64,000 nt of DNA from Inia geoffrensis (Eukaryota > Chordata > Mammalia > Artiodactyla > Iniidae): the NCBI GenBank assembly GCA_036417435.1, contig CM070901.1, forward strand, positions 10,390,001-10,454,000, written 5' to 3'. Under the pieces are notes generated by a model. That model saw only the letters and a list, made by a program, of their open reading frames with translations, did no database searches and was not told where the DNA came from. Every line of letters begins with the position of its first letter. Position 1 is the first letter of the stretch. A program made the translations under genes and the position numbers. This document shows, one piece after another, positions 1-10,243 of the stretch.

Positions 1-312
1 CATATATTATTGGCCACATGTTTCTTTCCATCTGCATTTCTTCTTTATCAGTAGCTGAGGTTTTTTTCTTTTCCACCTAAAAATATTCCTATACTAAACT
101 TCCTCTTTTTCTTTCACAGCCCCAATTCCTTTCCCTACTTGAACCTTAGTCTTAAAAATTTAGTTCAACCTATCTTTTACAGAGATAATTCCATAAGCTC
201 TAATAAATTATTCCCTATGTTCTTAATCACCCTACCAATTATTGTCCTTATCTCTGCTCTATTCTCAAATGGAAATGATTTGTTCTCTGCCTTCTAATAG
301 CTTAACCATCTA
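1..312. other. AT-rich sequence, nothing recognised
   Basis: Pyrimidine- and AT-rich DNA without a credible coding frame, splice-flanked exon or repeat that I can name. Confidence 0.5.
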
Positions 313-534
313 TATTATTTTTTATTTTTACTTTTATTTTTTGCGGTACGCGGGCCTCTCACTGTTGTGGCCTCTCCCTTTGCGGAGCACAGGCTCCGGA
401 CGCGCAGGCTCAGCGGCCATGGCTCACGGGCCTAAACGCTCCGCGGCATGTGGGATCTTCCCGGACCGGGGCACCAACCCGTGTCCCCTGCATTGGCAGG
501 CGGACTCTCGACCACTGCGCCACCACGGAAGCCT
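313..534 (-). mobile_element. CHR-2-type SINE, short form
   Basis: The plus strand shows the reverse complement of the tRNA-derived SINE: a T-rich run (the A tail), then gcggtacgcgggcctctcac, ending near ccaccacggaagcc, which is the complement of the SINE head. It is about 220 bp and lacks the internal duplicated segment seen in the long copy near 26.4 kb. The head carries the degenerate Pol III box B complement. Similar T/C/A-rich sequence on both sides may be a decayed target duplication. No protein is encoded; open frames on both strands are accidental. Confidence 0.92.
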
Positions 535-849
535 GCCTTTACTTCTTATATCTCATTTTCTTCTTAAATTTATATTTTGCTTCATCGCCTACTAATCACA
601 TTTTCTTACAAAAATTAACATCCAAGGTACTTCTTTTTGTAATCTGTGTAATTGAAATGTTACTAGTTTTCTAATCTTTTTAAAGTTTGTTTTTTACGCT
701 GTACGGGTAAAGGGTATTAATTTTGATGATGCATTTGAGAAGCATATCTTCAGTGCCTGGCATATAATAAAGCATTATTAAATGTTGTATCTTCCTTGAT
801 ACTTCAAAAGATATCCTTGATATTATAAAACAATTTGGCTAAGAGTGAG
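535..849. other. AT-rich sequence, nothing firm
   Basis: No gene seen. A phrase like cagtgcctggcatataataa around 750-770 resembles the 3' end of MIR-type SINEs and may be a small remnant. Confidence 0.4.
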
Positions 850-1040
850 GCAGAATCCCAGGAATCACATTTCTGTTACTTCCATCACGTGAGAACTTGA
901 ATATCCTCTCTGCCCCAGTTTCCTCATTTTTAAAACAATGACATCCCCGTTTGTTATAAGGAAAAGTTATGTAATATATGCAAATTACTCAGTACAGGGC
1001 CTAGCATAGAGTAGCATTCAATGAAAGTTAATTATAGTTT
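850..1040 (+). repeat. MIR-type ancient SINE fragment
   Basis: The order of landmarks matches the MIR core and 3' half: gtttcctcatttttaaaaca, then a degenerate gttataaggaaaagttatgt region, then cagggcctagcatagagtag and attcaatgaaa. These correspond to the MIR phrases for 'cctcatctgtaaaatg', 'gtgcctggcacatagta' and the '-caataaatg' end. Heavy divergence fits a pan-mammalian repeat. Confidence 0.7.
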
Positions 1041-1235
1041 TAGTATGTTATTAAGCTCACATTTTGGCTTAGGTTTAACAGTATAAAAGAACTTAAATAT
1101 CCCTTAGGAATATTATTATAGGCTAATAATTATATTTCAACAGTTAATATTTTAATAAAGACAAGGGATATACCAAAAATCCCTAAATATACATTTTTTA
1201 ATTCAAAATTTTAATGATTAACCCTTTTAGATATT

Positions 1236-1736
1236 ATCTTAGTTTCTGAGGGCTGCCATAACAAGGTAAAACAAAGAAGGTGGCTCAAAACAACAGAAAT
1301 TTATTCTCTCACAGTTTCAGAGGCCAGAAGTCTGCAGTCAAGGGGCTGACGGTGCCGTGGCCTCTCCAGAGTTTTGGGGGTGGTCCTTTATTGGCTCTTA
1401 CAAGCTCCTGGTCGTTGCTAACAGTACTTGGTGCTCCTTGGCTTGTAGATGCATCGTTCTGCTTCCATCGCCACATGATCACCTTGTCTGTGTCTTCTGT
1501 GTCTTGGCATAACATTCTCTTCTCTGTGTGTCTCTGCTTCTCTGTGTCCAAATTCCCTCTTCTAATAAGGACACTAGTCACTGGATTAGGACCCAGCCTA
1601 ACCTAGTGTGACATCATACTAACCTGATTACATCTGCTAACGCCTTATTCCCAAACAAGGTCACATTTCCACATTTCTGTTGTCAGGGATGAGGACTTCA
1701 ACATATCTTTTGGGGGGACACAATTCAACCAAAACA
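1236..1736 (-). mobile_element. MLT1-type LTR (ERVL-MaLR), solo
   Basis: Read on the minus strand it begins tgttttggttgaattgtgtc, contains the middle phrase gtgtccttattagaaga and ends with a polyadenylation-like region (gagaataaatttctgttg) followed by ttgttatggcagccctcag. This order is characteristic of MLT1/MaLR LTRs. I could not recognise an internal region or a partner LTR beside it, so it is best read as a solo LTR. The open frames on both strands across it are accidental. Confidence 0.8.
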
Positions 1737-3090
1737 GTTGCCTACTATTTGAAAGCAATGTTTTGAGCCCTTCCTATATACTTTCTTAATTAATTTTCTT
1801 CTGTCATTATGTGGTAGGATTTTTCTTTATAATTATGCTTTTATATGTAGCTAAAATGTGAGGCACATGTTAAGTGAAATACCAAAATTCACACAAATGT
1901 TAGGCACTGGAGACATTTTGCAAACACATAGGTAATCTGACTCCAGATACATGTAAGAGTAGATTCTAAGGGTCTTAGGCTGGGGGACCATGAAGTATGA
2001 GGCTGTAGGAAAATAATTGATTGACATGGGTGAACGAACTCATAACTGGAGACTCCCAGGTCTGGCAAGAGTACAGTTCTAAGAGTTTGCTGAGTTGGTT
2101 CATTAAAGCTTGGGCAGAATAATAGCCTTAGTTCATGGGGTGGTAATGTTGGGACATTTTATTGTAATATTGAGGAAAGGTTAAAAAGCTCAAGGAAGTA
2201 GGGATGTTAGATTTAATTTAATTTGCAAGATGTAAATATCCACCACTTGGCTGTGTTCCTTCACTTAGTCAATCACTAATGCCCTGATGAAGAACACAGT
2301 GGCATCTTAGTTGCTCAGTGGTGGCAACAAACTACATTTGATGGTGGCAGATTTTCCCATGGAACCAGGCTCTTTAATATACAAGGGGATAATGGAATCC
2401 TAGGACAGTGGAAGCCTTGTGGCATCACTTAAATATCGGAGACGGGATGCACAAAATCACCATAATGTGCAGCAATGGCAAACTGAAATTCAGGATGCCC
2501 AGATCTACAGGGATCTAGAGCAATATCTGATATATAATAATTATCTTAGGAGTAACAGCGTGAGGCAGACACTACAATGTTGCTGACTTTGATATTATCA
2601 CAAAGCTAACAATAAGAACCGGTGAGCAGAAAGGGGGTGCTTGTTACTACCACCCTTCAGAACGTAAGGCATTTCAAAATCCCATAGCTATTGACAAAAG
2701 TGGAGGTGACTTTCTCTAGAGGAAGGACCTTGAAACGCTACTATAAAAATATACAACAGATACCATTTTGGTTCTTTCCCAAAAGGCCTTGTGACCATTT
2801 TTTGTGTCACAGTACACTAGAGGAAGAGGAATACACCAACATTTTGAAAAATTTTAGACATAGTTACTAAGTTGACTCTAATAACAAGAAACTCAAAGTT
2901 TTCCAATTATAGTCGTGCCTAGGGAAGTTAGATTATAACTGGAGCTTTGGTCTGAGCACAATTCCTAGTGGGTCCTGTGGTTATTTTTCCAGTCTTCAAA
3001 TGTATAATTAGGAGAAACATACTTAGCTGCTGAACAACCCTTGGTTCTCTCACCTGTGAAAGAGAACCCCTAAAACAAAACAAAACAAAA
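1737..3090. other. About 1.35 kb unrecognised sequence
   Basis: Moderately complex, not low-complexity DNA without a long open frame. Phrases such as gatggtggcagattttccc could belong to a very old retroelement interior, but I cannot assign them. No exon with matched splice sites stood out. Confidence 0.4.
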
Positions 3091-3440
3091 GGTTCTGAAG
3101 AACCTAGGGGAAAGACAGGAATAAAGATGCAGACCTAGAGAATGGACTTGAGGACATGGGGAGGGGGAAGGGTAAGCTGGGACGAAGTGAGAGAGTGGCA
3201 TGGACATACATACACTGCCAAACGTAAAATAGATAGCTGGTGGGAAGCAGCCACATAGTACAGGGAGATCAGCTCGGTGCTTTATGACCACCTAGAGGGG
3301 TGGGATAGGGATGGTGGGAGGGAGATGCAAAAGAGAGGAGATATGGGAACACATGTATATGTATAGCTGATTCACTTTGTTATACAGCAGAAACTAACAC
3401 ACCTTTGTAAAGCAATTATACTCCAATAAAGATGTTAAAA
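3091..3440 (+). mobile_element. 5'-truncated L1, 3'UTR only
   Basis: It contains the ordered 3'UTR landmarks of the cetartiodactyl L1: aacctaggggaaagacagga, gtgggaagcagccacatag, tgaccacctagagg, gctgattcactttgttatac and caattatactccaataaaga, then an A-rich tail. The same landmarks recur in reverse at 4.2-4.6 kb and 17.9-18.25 kb and forward at 47.0 kb. It lacks any ORF2 coding sequence, so it is a severely truncated, dead insertion. Confidence 0.9.
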
Positions 3441-3485
3441 GAAAAATGGTCCACGTGAAAAAAAATCTTAAAAAACCCCCAAATG

Positions 3486-3556
3486 AACACAACATAGTAA
3501 ATCAACTATACTCCAATAAAAATCAATTTGAAAAATGAAAAAAGAAATAAATAAAA
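3486..3556 (+). mobile_element. Second, older L1 3' tail
   Basis: A second copy of an L1 terminal phrase (aaatcaactatactccaata) with its own A-rich tail lies about 50 bp after the tail of the preceding L1. The wording differs (atagtaaatcaactatac against tgtaaagcaattatac), so it is a separate, probably older subfamily rather than a duplication. Confidence 0.7.
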
Positions 3557-3586
3557 CTACCTGCCTCTATTCCTTACCCTTTAGGA

Positions 3587-3808
3587 CAGGGGTCCCCAAC
3601 CCCCTGGCTGTGGACCGCTTCTGGTCCTCGGCCTGTTAGGAAGTGGGCTGCACAGCAGGAGGTGAGTGGTGGGCCAGCGAGCCAAGTTTCATCTGCCGCT
3701 CCCCCATCGCTGGCATTGCCACCTGAACCATCCCCCACCCCTGCCACCCCGTCCGGGGAAAAACTGTCATCCATGAAACCAGTGGTGCCAAAAAGTTGGG
3801 GACCGCTG
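3587..3808 (+). mobile_element. MER1-type non-autonomous hAT-Charlie transposon
   Basis: Terminal inverted repeats are visible: caggggtccccaac at the left and gttggggaccgctg at the right. The interior phrases ggcctgttaggaagtgggct and cacagcaggaggtgagtgg are typical of MER1. Flanking 8-mers ctttagga (3579-3586) and ctctagca (3809-3816) agree at six of eight positions and fit the CTCTAGnn preference of this group. At 222 bp it is a short internally deleted form with no transposase. Confidence 0.88.
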
Positions 3809-3816
3809 CTCTAGCA

Positions 3817-4189
3817 GTAACTTAAAATAACAACCATTTCATTATATCTCATACTTTTGTGGTTGAGAAATTTGGGCAGGGCTTGACTGGGAGACTCTTC
3901 TGCTCAGTGTGTCATGACTGGGGTCACTTAGTGACATTCACCTGGCATCTGTGCTGGGCTGGTTTGGTTTGAAAAGGAAAAGAAGGCTTGATTCACATGC
4001 ATGATGCTGCTGTGGAAACACGTGGGAGTTTGCGGTCACCTAAGCCCTTTCCCCTCTCCATGTAATGTCAAGAGTCCTTTCATATAGTCTCTCCAGTAAG
4101 GTAGCTGAATCTTTTACAGAGTGGCTCAGACCTTTAAGAGCCTAAGGTGGAATGTGCTAATTCTTTTAAAGATTAGGTCTGCAACAGGC
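3817..4189. mobile_element. Ancient LTR-like repeat, left part
   Basis: The phrases aacaaccatttcattatatc and aatttgggcagggcttgact match a widespread old mammalian LTR-like repeat whose subfamily I cannot assign. The same repeat seems to resume after the L1 (11,609-11,700: tgtcaaagcagtcacagatt, then agattcaaggaaggtgaaca), which fits the L1 having inserted into it. A related copy may lie at 52.26-52.70 kb. Confidence 0.5.
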
Positions 4190-4607
4190 ATAGTGGCACT
4201 TCTTTTTTTTTTTTAATTCGGTAAACTTTTATTTATTTGTTTTTTAAACATCTTTATTGGAGTATAATTACTTTACAATGGTGTGCTAGTTTCTGCTGTA
4301 TAACAAAGTGAATCAGCTATACATATACGTATATCCCCATATCCCCTGTCTCTTCAGTCTCCCTCCCTCCAACCCTCCCTATCCCACCCCTCTAGGTGGT
4401 CACAAAGCACTGAGCTGATCTCCCTGTGCTATGCGGCTGCTTCCCACCAGCTATCGGTTTTACATTTGGTAGTGTATATATGTCCATGCCACTCTCTCAC
4501 TTCTTCTCTGCTTCCTCTTCCCCCTCCCCGTGTCCTCTAGTCCATTCTCTACATCTGTGTCTTTATTCCTGTCCTGCCCCTAGGTTCTTCATAACCATGT
4601 TTTTCTC

Positions 4608-7600
4608 TTAGACCCCATATATATGTGTTAGTATACAGTATTTGTTTTTCTCTTTCTGACTTACTTCACTCTGTATGACGAACACCCACCTCACTAAAAA
4701 TAACTCAATTTTGTTTCTTTTTATGGCTGAGTAATATTCCATTATACATATGTGCCACATCTTCTTTATCCCTTCATCTGTCGATGGACACTTAGGTTGC
4801 TTCCATGTCCTGTCTCTTGTAAATAGAGCTGCAGTGAACATTGTAGTGCATGACTCTTTTTGAATTATGGTTTTCTCAGGGTATATGCCCAGTAGTGGGA
4901 TTGCTGGGTCGAATGGTAGTTCTATTTTTAGTTTTTCAGGAACCTCCATACTGTTCTCCATAGTGGCTGTATCAATTTACATTCCCACAAACAGTGCAAG
5001 AGGGTTCCCTTTTCTCCACACCCTCTCCAGCATATATTGTTTGTAGATATTTTGATGATGGCCGTTCTGACTGGTGTGAGGTGATACCTCATTGTAGTTT
5101 TGATTTGCATTTCTCTAATGATTAGTGATGTTGAGCATCCTTTCATGTGTTTGTCGGCAGTCTGTGTATCTTCTTTGGAGAAATGTCTATTTAGGTCTTC
5201 TGCCCATTTTTGGAGTGCGTTGTTTGTTTTTTTGATATTGAGCTGCATGAGCTGCTTATAAATTTTGGAGATTAATATCCTTTGTCAGTTGCTTCATTTG
5301 CAAATATTTTCTCCCATTCTGAGGGTTGTCTTTTCATCTTATTTAAGATTTCCTTTGCTTTGCAAAAGCTTTGAAGTTTCATTAGGTCCCATTTGTTTAT
5401 TTTTGTTTTTATTTCCATTTCTCTAGGAGGTGGGTCAAAAAGGATCTTGCTGTGACTTATGTCATAGAGTGTTCTGCCTATGTTTTCCTCTAAGAGTTTG
5501 ACAGTTTCTGGCCTTACATTTAGGTCTTTAATCCATTTTGAGTTTATTTTTGTGTATGGTGTTAGGGAGTGTTCTAATTTCATTCTTTCACATGTAGCTG
5601 CCCAGTTTTCCCAGAACCACTTATGAAGAGGCTGTCTTTTCTCCATTATATATTCTTGCCTCCTTTATCAAAGATAAGGTGACCATATGTGTGTGGGTTT
5701 ATCTCTGGGCTTTCTATCCTGTTCCATTGATCTGTATTTCTGTTTCTGTGCCAGTACCATACTGTCTTGATTACTGTAGCTTTATAGTATAGTCTGAAGT
5801 CCAGGAGCCTGATTCCTCCAGCTTCACTTTTCTTTCTCAAGTTTGCTTTGGCTATTTGGAGGCTTTTGCGTTTCTGCACAAATTGTGAAATTTTTTGTTC
5901 TAGTTCTGTGAAAAATGCCATTGGTAGTTCAATAGGGATTGCATTTAAACTGTAGATTGCTTTTGGGAGTATAGTCATTTTCACAATGTTGATTCTGCCA
6001 GTCAAAGGACACGGTATATCTTTCCATCTGTTTGTATCATCTTTAATTTCTTTCATCAGTGTCTTATAGTTTTCTGCATCTGCTGAGATGATCATATGGT
6101 TTTTCTCTTTCAGTTTGTGAATATGGTGTATCACATTGATTTATTTGTGTACATTGAAGAATCCTTGCATTCCTGGGCTAAGCCCCACTTGATCATGGTG
6201 TATGATCCTTTTAATGTGCTGTTGGATTCTGTTTCTTAGTATTTTGTTGAGGATTTTTGCATCTATGTTCATCAGTGATATTGGTCTATAATTTTCTTTT
6301 CTTGTGACATCTTTTTTTTTTTTTTTTTTTTTTGCGGTACGCGGGCCTCTCAACTGTTGTGGCCTCTCCCGTTGCGGAGTACAGGCTCCGGACGCGCAGG
6401 CTCAGCGGCCATGGGTCACAGGCCCAGCCGCTCCGCAGCATGTGGGATCTTCCCGGACCGGGGCATGAACCTGTGTCCCCTGCATCAGCAGGCGGACTCT
6501 CAACCGCTGTGCCACCAGGGAAGCCCTTTTTTGTGACATCTTTGTCTGGTTTTGGTATCGGGGTGATGGTGGTCTCGTAGAATGAGCTTAGGAGTGTTCC
6601 TCCCTCTGCTATATTTTGGAAGAGTTTGAGAAGGATAGGTGTTAGCACTTCTCTAAATGTTTCATAGAATTTGCCTGTGAAGCCATCTGGTCCTGGGCTT
6701 TTGTTTGTTGGAAGATTTTTAATCGCAGTTTCGATTTCAGTGCTTGTGATTGGTCTGTTCATATTTTCTATTTCTTGCTGGTTCAGTCTCGGAAGGTCTG
6801 CTTTTCTAAGAATTTGTTCATTTCTTCCAGGTTGTCCGTTTTATTGGCATCGAGTTGCTTGTAGTAATCTCTCATGATCCTTTGTATTTCTGCAGTGTTA
6901 GTTGTTACTTCTCCATTTTCATTTCTAATTCTATTGATTTGAGTCTTCTCCCTTTTTTTCTTGATGATTCTCACTAATGGTTTATCAATTTTGTTTCTCT
7001 TCTCAAAGAACCAACTTTTAGTTTTATTGATCTTTGCTATTGTTTCCTTCATTTCTTTTTCATTTATTTCTGATCTGATCTTTTGATTTCTTTCCTTCTG
7101 CTCAGTTTGGGGTTTTTTTGTTGTTGTTGTTCTTCTTCTTTCTCTAATTGCTTTAGGTGTAAGGTTAGGTTGTTTATTTGAGATGTTTCTTGTTTCTTGA
7201 GGTATGATTGTACTGCTGTAAACTTCCTTCTTAGAACTGCTTTTGCTGTATCCCATTGGTTTTGGGTTGTCGTGTTTTCATTGTCGTTTGTTTCCAGGTT
7301 TTCTTTTTGATTTCCTCTTTGATTTCTTCAGTGATCTCTGGTCATTTAGTAGTGCATTCTTTAGCCTCCCTGTGTTTGTGTTCTTTACAGTTTTTTTCCT
7401 CCTGTAATTGATATCTAGTCTCATAGCATTGTTGTCGGAAAAGATGCTTGATACTATTTCAATTTTCTTAAATTTACTGAGGCTTGGTTTGTGACCCAAA
7501 ATATGATCTATCGGAGAATGTTCCATGAACACTTGAGAATAAAGTGTATTCTGTTGTTTTTGGATGGAATGTCCTATACATATCAGCTAAGTCCGTTTTG

Positions 7601-8112
7601 TTTAATGTATCATTTAAAGCTTATGTTTACTTATTTATTTTCATTTTGGATGATCTGTCCATTGGTGAAAGTGGGGTGTTAAGTCCCCTACTATGATTGT
7701 GTTACTGGTGATTTCCCCTTTTATGGCTCTTACCATTTGCATTATGTATTGAGGTGTTCGTATGTTGGGTGCATAAATACTTTCAACTGTTATATCTTTT
7801 TCTTGGAATGATCCCTTGATCATTATGTAGTATCCTTTTTTTCTCTTGTAATAGTCTTTATTTTGAAGTCTATTTTATCTGATATGAGAATTGCTACTCC
7901 ACCTGTCTTTGGATTTCTTTTGCGTGGAATATCTTTTTCCATTCCCTCACTTTCAGTCTGTATGTGTCCCTAGGTCTGAAGTGGGTCTCTTGTAGACAGC
8001 ATATATATGGGTCTTGTTTTTGTATCCTTTCAGCCAGTCTATGTCCTTTGGTTGGAGCATTTAATCCATTTACATTTAAGATAATTATCAATATGTATGT
8101 TCCTATTACCAT
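4608..8112 (-). pseudogene. L1 ORF2 (endonuclease-reverse transcriptase) pseudogene
   Basis: ORF2 normally nicks target DNA and copies L1 RNA into it. The start at 8112 opens with MVIGTYILIIILNVNGLN; endonuclease landmarks NVNGLN and QETHF are intact, but the usual SDHNAM motif reads SDNNAM, so the catalytic His is Asn. Reverse-transcriptase landmarks [12 protein letters not shown] and [18 protein letters not shown] are present. The sequence then jumps from [13 protein letters not shown] straight to [16 protein letters not shown] near 6068-6077, removing the segment that would hold the FADD active site (roughly 180 residues from family knowledge). The C-terminal cysteine motif [14 protein letters not shown] remains. 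Several frameshifts and a SINE at 6312-6526 further break it. The reading frame ends with THIYGV and a stop at 4608-4610. Confidence 0.93.
6312..6526 (-). mobile_element. CHR-2 SINE inside L1 ORF2
   Basis: Short-form SINE on the same strand as the L1. It is flanked by ttgtgacatcttt on both sides (6302-6314 and 6531-6543), which is part of the ORF2 codons for DVTKK, so the SINE clearly landed in the L1. The long T run on the plus strand is its A tail. Body sequence is close to the other short copies, indicating a fairly young insertion. Confidence 0.95.
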
Positions 8113-8170
8113 TTTGTAAATTGTTTTGAGTTTGTTACTGTCGGTTGTTTCCTTCTGTTGTGTTTCCTGC

Positions 8171-9288
8171 CTAGAGAATTTCCTTTAGCATTTGTTGTAA
8201 AGCTGGTTTGGTGGTGCTGAATTCTCTTAGCTTTTGGTTGTCTGTAAAGCTTTTGATTTTTCCATCGAATCTGAATGAGATCCTTGCTGGGTAGAGTAGT
8301 CTTTGTTGTTGGTTTTTCCATTTCATGATTTTAACTATGTTCTGCCACTCCCTTCTGGCTTGCAGAATTTCTGCTGAAAGATCAGCTATTAATGTTATGG
8401 GGATTCCCTTGTATATTATTTGTTGTTTTCCCCTTGTTGCTTTTAATATTTTTTCTTTGTATTTAATTTTTTATAGCTTGATTAATATGTGTCTTGGTGT
8501 GTTCCTCCTTGGATTTAACCTGTATGGGACTCTCTGTGCTTCTTGGACTTGATTGACTATTTCCTTTCCCATATTAGGGAAGTTTTCAACTATAATCTCT
8601 TAAAATATTTTCTCAGACCCTTTCTTTTTTTCTTATTCTTCTGGGACCCCTATAATTTGAATGTTGGTGCATTTCTTTTCTTTTCTTTTCTTTTTTTTTG
8701 GTGGTACGCGGGCTTCTCACTGCCTTGGCCACTGCCGTTGCGGAGCACAGGCTTCGGACACGCAGGCTTAGTGGCCATGGCTCACGGGCCCAGCCGCTCC
8801 GTGGCATGTGGGATCTTCCCGGACTGGGGCACGAACCTGTGTCCCCTGCACTGGCAGGCAGACTCTCAACCACTGCGCCACCAGGGAAGCCCTGGTGCAT
8901 TTCATTTTTTACCAGAGTTTTCTTAGACTGTCCTCAATTCTTTTCATTCTTTATTCTTTATTCTGCTCTGCAGTAGTTATTTCCACTATTTTATCTTCCA
9001 GGTCACTTATCCTTTCTTCTGCCTCAGTAATTCTGCTATTGATTCCTTCTAGAGAATTTTAAATTTCATTTCTTGTGCTGTTCATCATTGTTTGCTGTTT
9101 AGTTCTTCTAGGTCCTTGTTAAATGTTTCTTATATTTTCTCGATTCTGTTTCCAAGATTTTGGATCATCGTCCCTGTCATTACTCTGAATTCTTTTTCAG
9201 GTAGATTGTCTAATTCATCTTCATTTTTTTGGTCTGGTGGGTTTTTGCCTTGCTGCTTCATCTGCTGTGTGTTTCTCTGTCTTCTCAT
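8171..9288 (-). pseudogene. L1 ORF1 (RNA-binding chaperone) pseudogene
   Basis: ORF1p normally coats L1 RNA as a trimer. The start at 9288 gives MRRQRNTQQMKQQGK, the usual beginning in this lineage, and a stop appears after about 53 residues (NRIEKI then stop). Further on, the sense strand in shifting frames still shows the RNA-binding and C-terminal landmarks EAQRVPYRLNPRRNTPRH, SADLSAEILQARREWQ and FTDNQKLREFSTTKPALQ, ending with a TAG at 8171-8173. A SINE (8676-8892) splits it. Only 58 bp separate its stop from the ORF2 start at 8112, the normal L1 arrangement. Non-functional. Confidence 0.88.
8676..8892 (-). mobile_element. CHR-2 SINE inside L1 ORF1
   Basis: Short-form SINE with an 11-bp perfect target duplication tggtgcatttc (8665-8675 and 8893-8903). 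The tail on the plus strand is a (ttttc)n run followed by T, so the original A tail has turned into a short GAAAA-type repeat. Inserted in the sense orientation relative to the L1. Confidence 0.95.
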
Positions 9289-9810
9289 TTTGCTTATCTC
9301 ACTGTGTTAGGGGTCTCCTTTTCGCAGGCTGCACGTTCATAGTTCCCATTGTTTTTGGTGTCTGCCCCCAGTGGCTACGGTTGGTTCAGTGGGTTGTGTA
9401 GCCTTCCTGGTGGAGGGGACTGGTGCCTGTGTTCTGGTGGATGAGGATGGATTTTGTCTTTTTGGTGGGAAGGACCATATCCAGTGATGTGTTTTGGGGT
9501 GTCTCTGACCTTATTATGATTTTAGGCAGCCTCTCTGCTAATGGGTGGGGTGGTGTTCCTGTCTTGCCAGTTGTTTGGCATGGAGTGTTCAGCACTGTAG
9601 CTTGCTGGTCATTGAGTGGAGCTGGGTCTTAGCTTTGAGATGGAGATCTCTGGTAGAGCTCCCGCCATTTGGTATTACGTGGAGCTGGGTGGTCTCTGGT
9701 GGACCAGTGTCCTGAACTCGGCTCTCCCACCTCAGAGGCACAGGCCTGACACCCGGCCAGAGCACCAAGACCCTGTCAGCCACACAACTCGGAAGAAAAC
9801 TGAGAAAAAA

Positions 9811-9992
9811 GGAAGGAAAGGAAGAAAGAAGGAAAGAAGGAAGGAAGGAAGGAAGGAAGGAAGGAAGGAAGGAAGGAAGGAAAGAAAGAAAGGAAGGAAG
9901 GAAGGAAGGAAGGAAGGAAGGAAGGAAGGAAGGAAGGAAGGAAGGAAGGAAGGAAGGAAGGAAGGAAGGAAGAAAGAAAGAAAGAAAGAAAA
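9811..9992. repeat. (GGAA)n microsatellite, about 180 bp
   Basis: Nearly pure GGAA repeat with a few AAAG units at both ends, between L1 5'UTR unique sequence and the SINE at 10,039. It would translate as a lysine/arginine/glycine/glutamate repeat, which is an artefact. GGAA is the core ETS-factor motif, so long tracts can act as clustered ETS sites; activity here is not shown by sequence alone. Confidence 0.97.
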
Positions 9993-10038
9993 AGTTATTG
10001 AAATAAAATTTTAAAAATTATTAAGAATAATAAAAATT

Positions 10039-10243
10039 GGGGCTTCCGTGGTGGCGCAGTGGTTGAGAGTCTGCCTGTCAATGCAAGGGACATGGGTTCG
10101 TGCCCCAGTCTGGGAAGATCCCACATGCCGCGGAGTGGCTGGGCCCGGGAGCCATGGCCGCTAAGCCTGTGCGTCCAGAGCCTGTGCTCCGCAGTGGGAG
10201 AGGCCACAACAGTGAGAGGCCTGCGTACCACAGAAAAAATAAT
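10039..10243 (+). mobile_element. CHR-2 SINE inside L1 5'UTR
   Basis: Short-form SINE in antisense orientation to its host L1: gggcttccgtggtggcgcag at the head and ctgcgtaccacagaaaaaat at the tail. The 12-bp duplication aataataaaaat flanks it (10026-10037 and 10244-10255). Confidence 0.94.

Noticed and set aside
1280..1606. Overlapping 108- and 90-residue frames
   Set aside because: They lie within an MLT1-type LTR and have no protein family resemblance.
4608..8112. A reverse transcriptase that might belong to a retron or other novel RT system
   Set aside because: Endonuclease, RT and C-terminal cysteine motif order, the 3'UTR and the flanking duplication identify an ordinary L1 ORF2, here broken and lacking its active site.
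6312..8892. Regularly recurring ~215-bp repeats that might suggest an array
   Set aside because: They are dispersed SINEs with separate target duplications, not spaced direct repeats of a CRISPR or satellite.
9616..10014. A 132-residue lysine/arginine/glycine/glutamate repeat protein
   Set aside because: It is the translation of the GGAA microsatellite plus L1 5'UTR.
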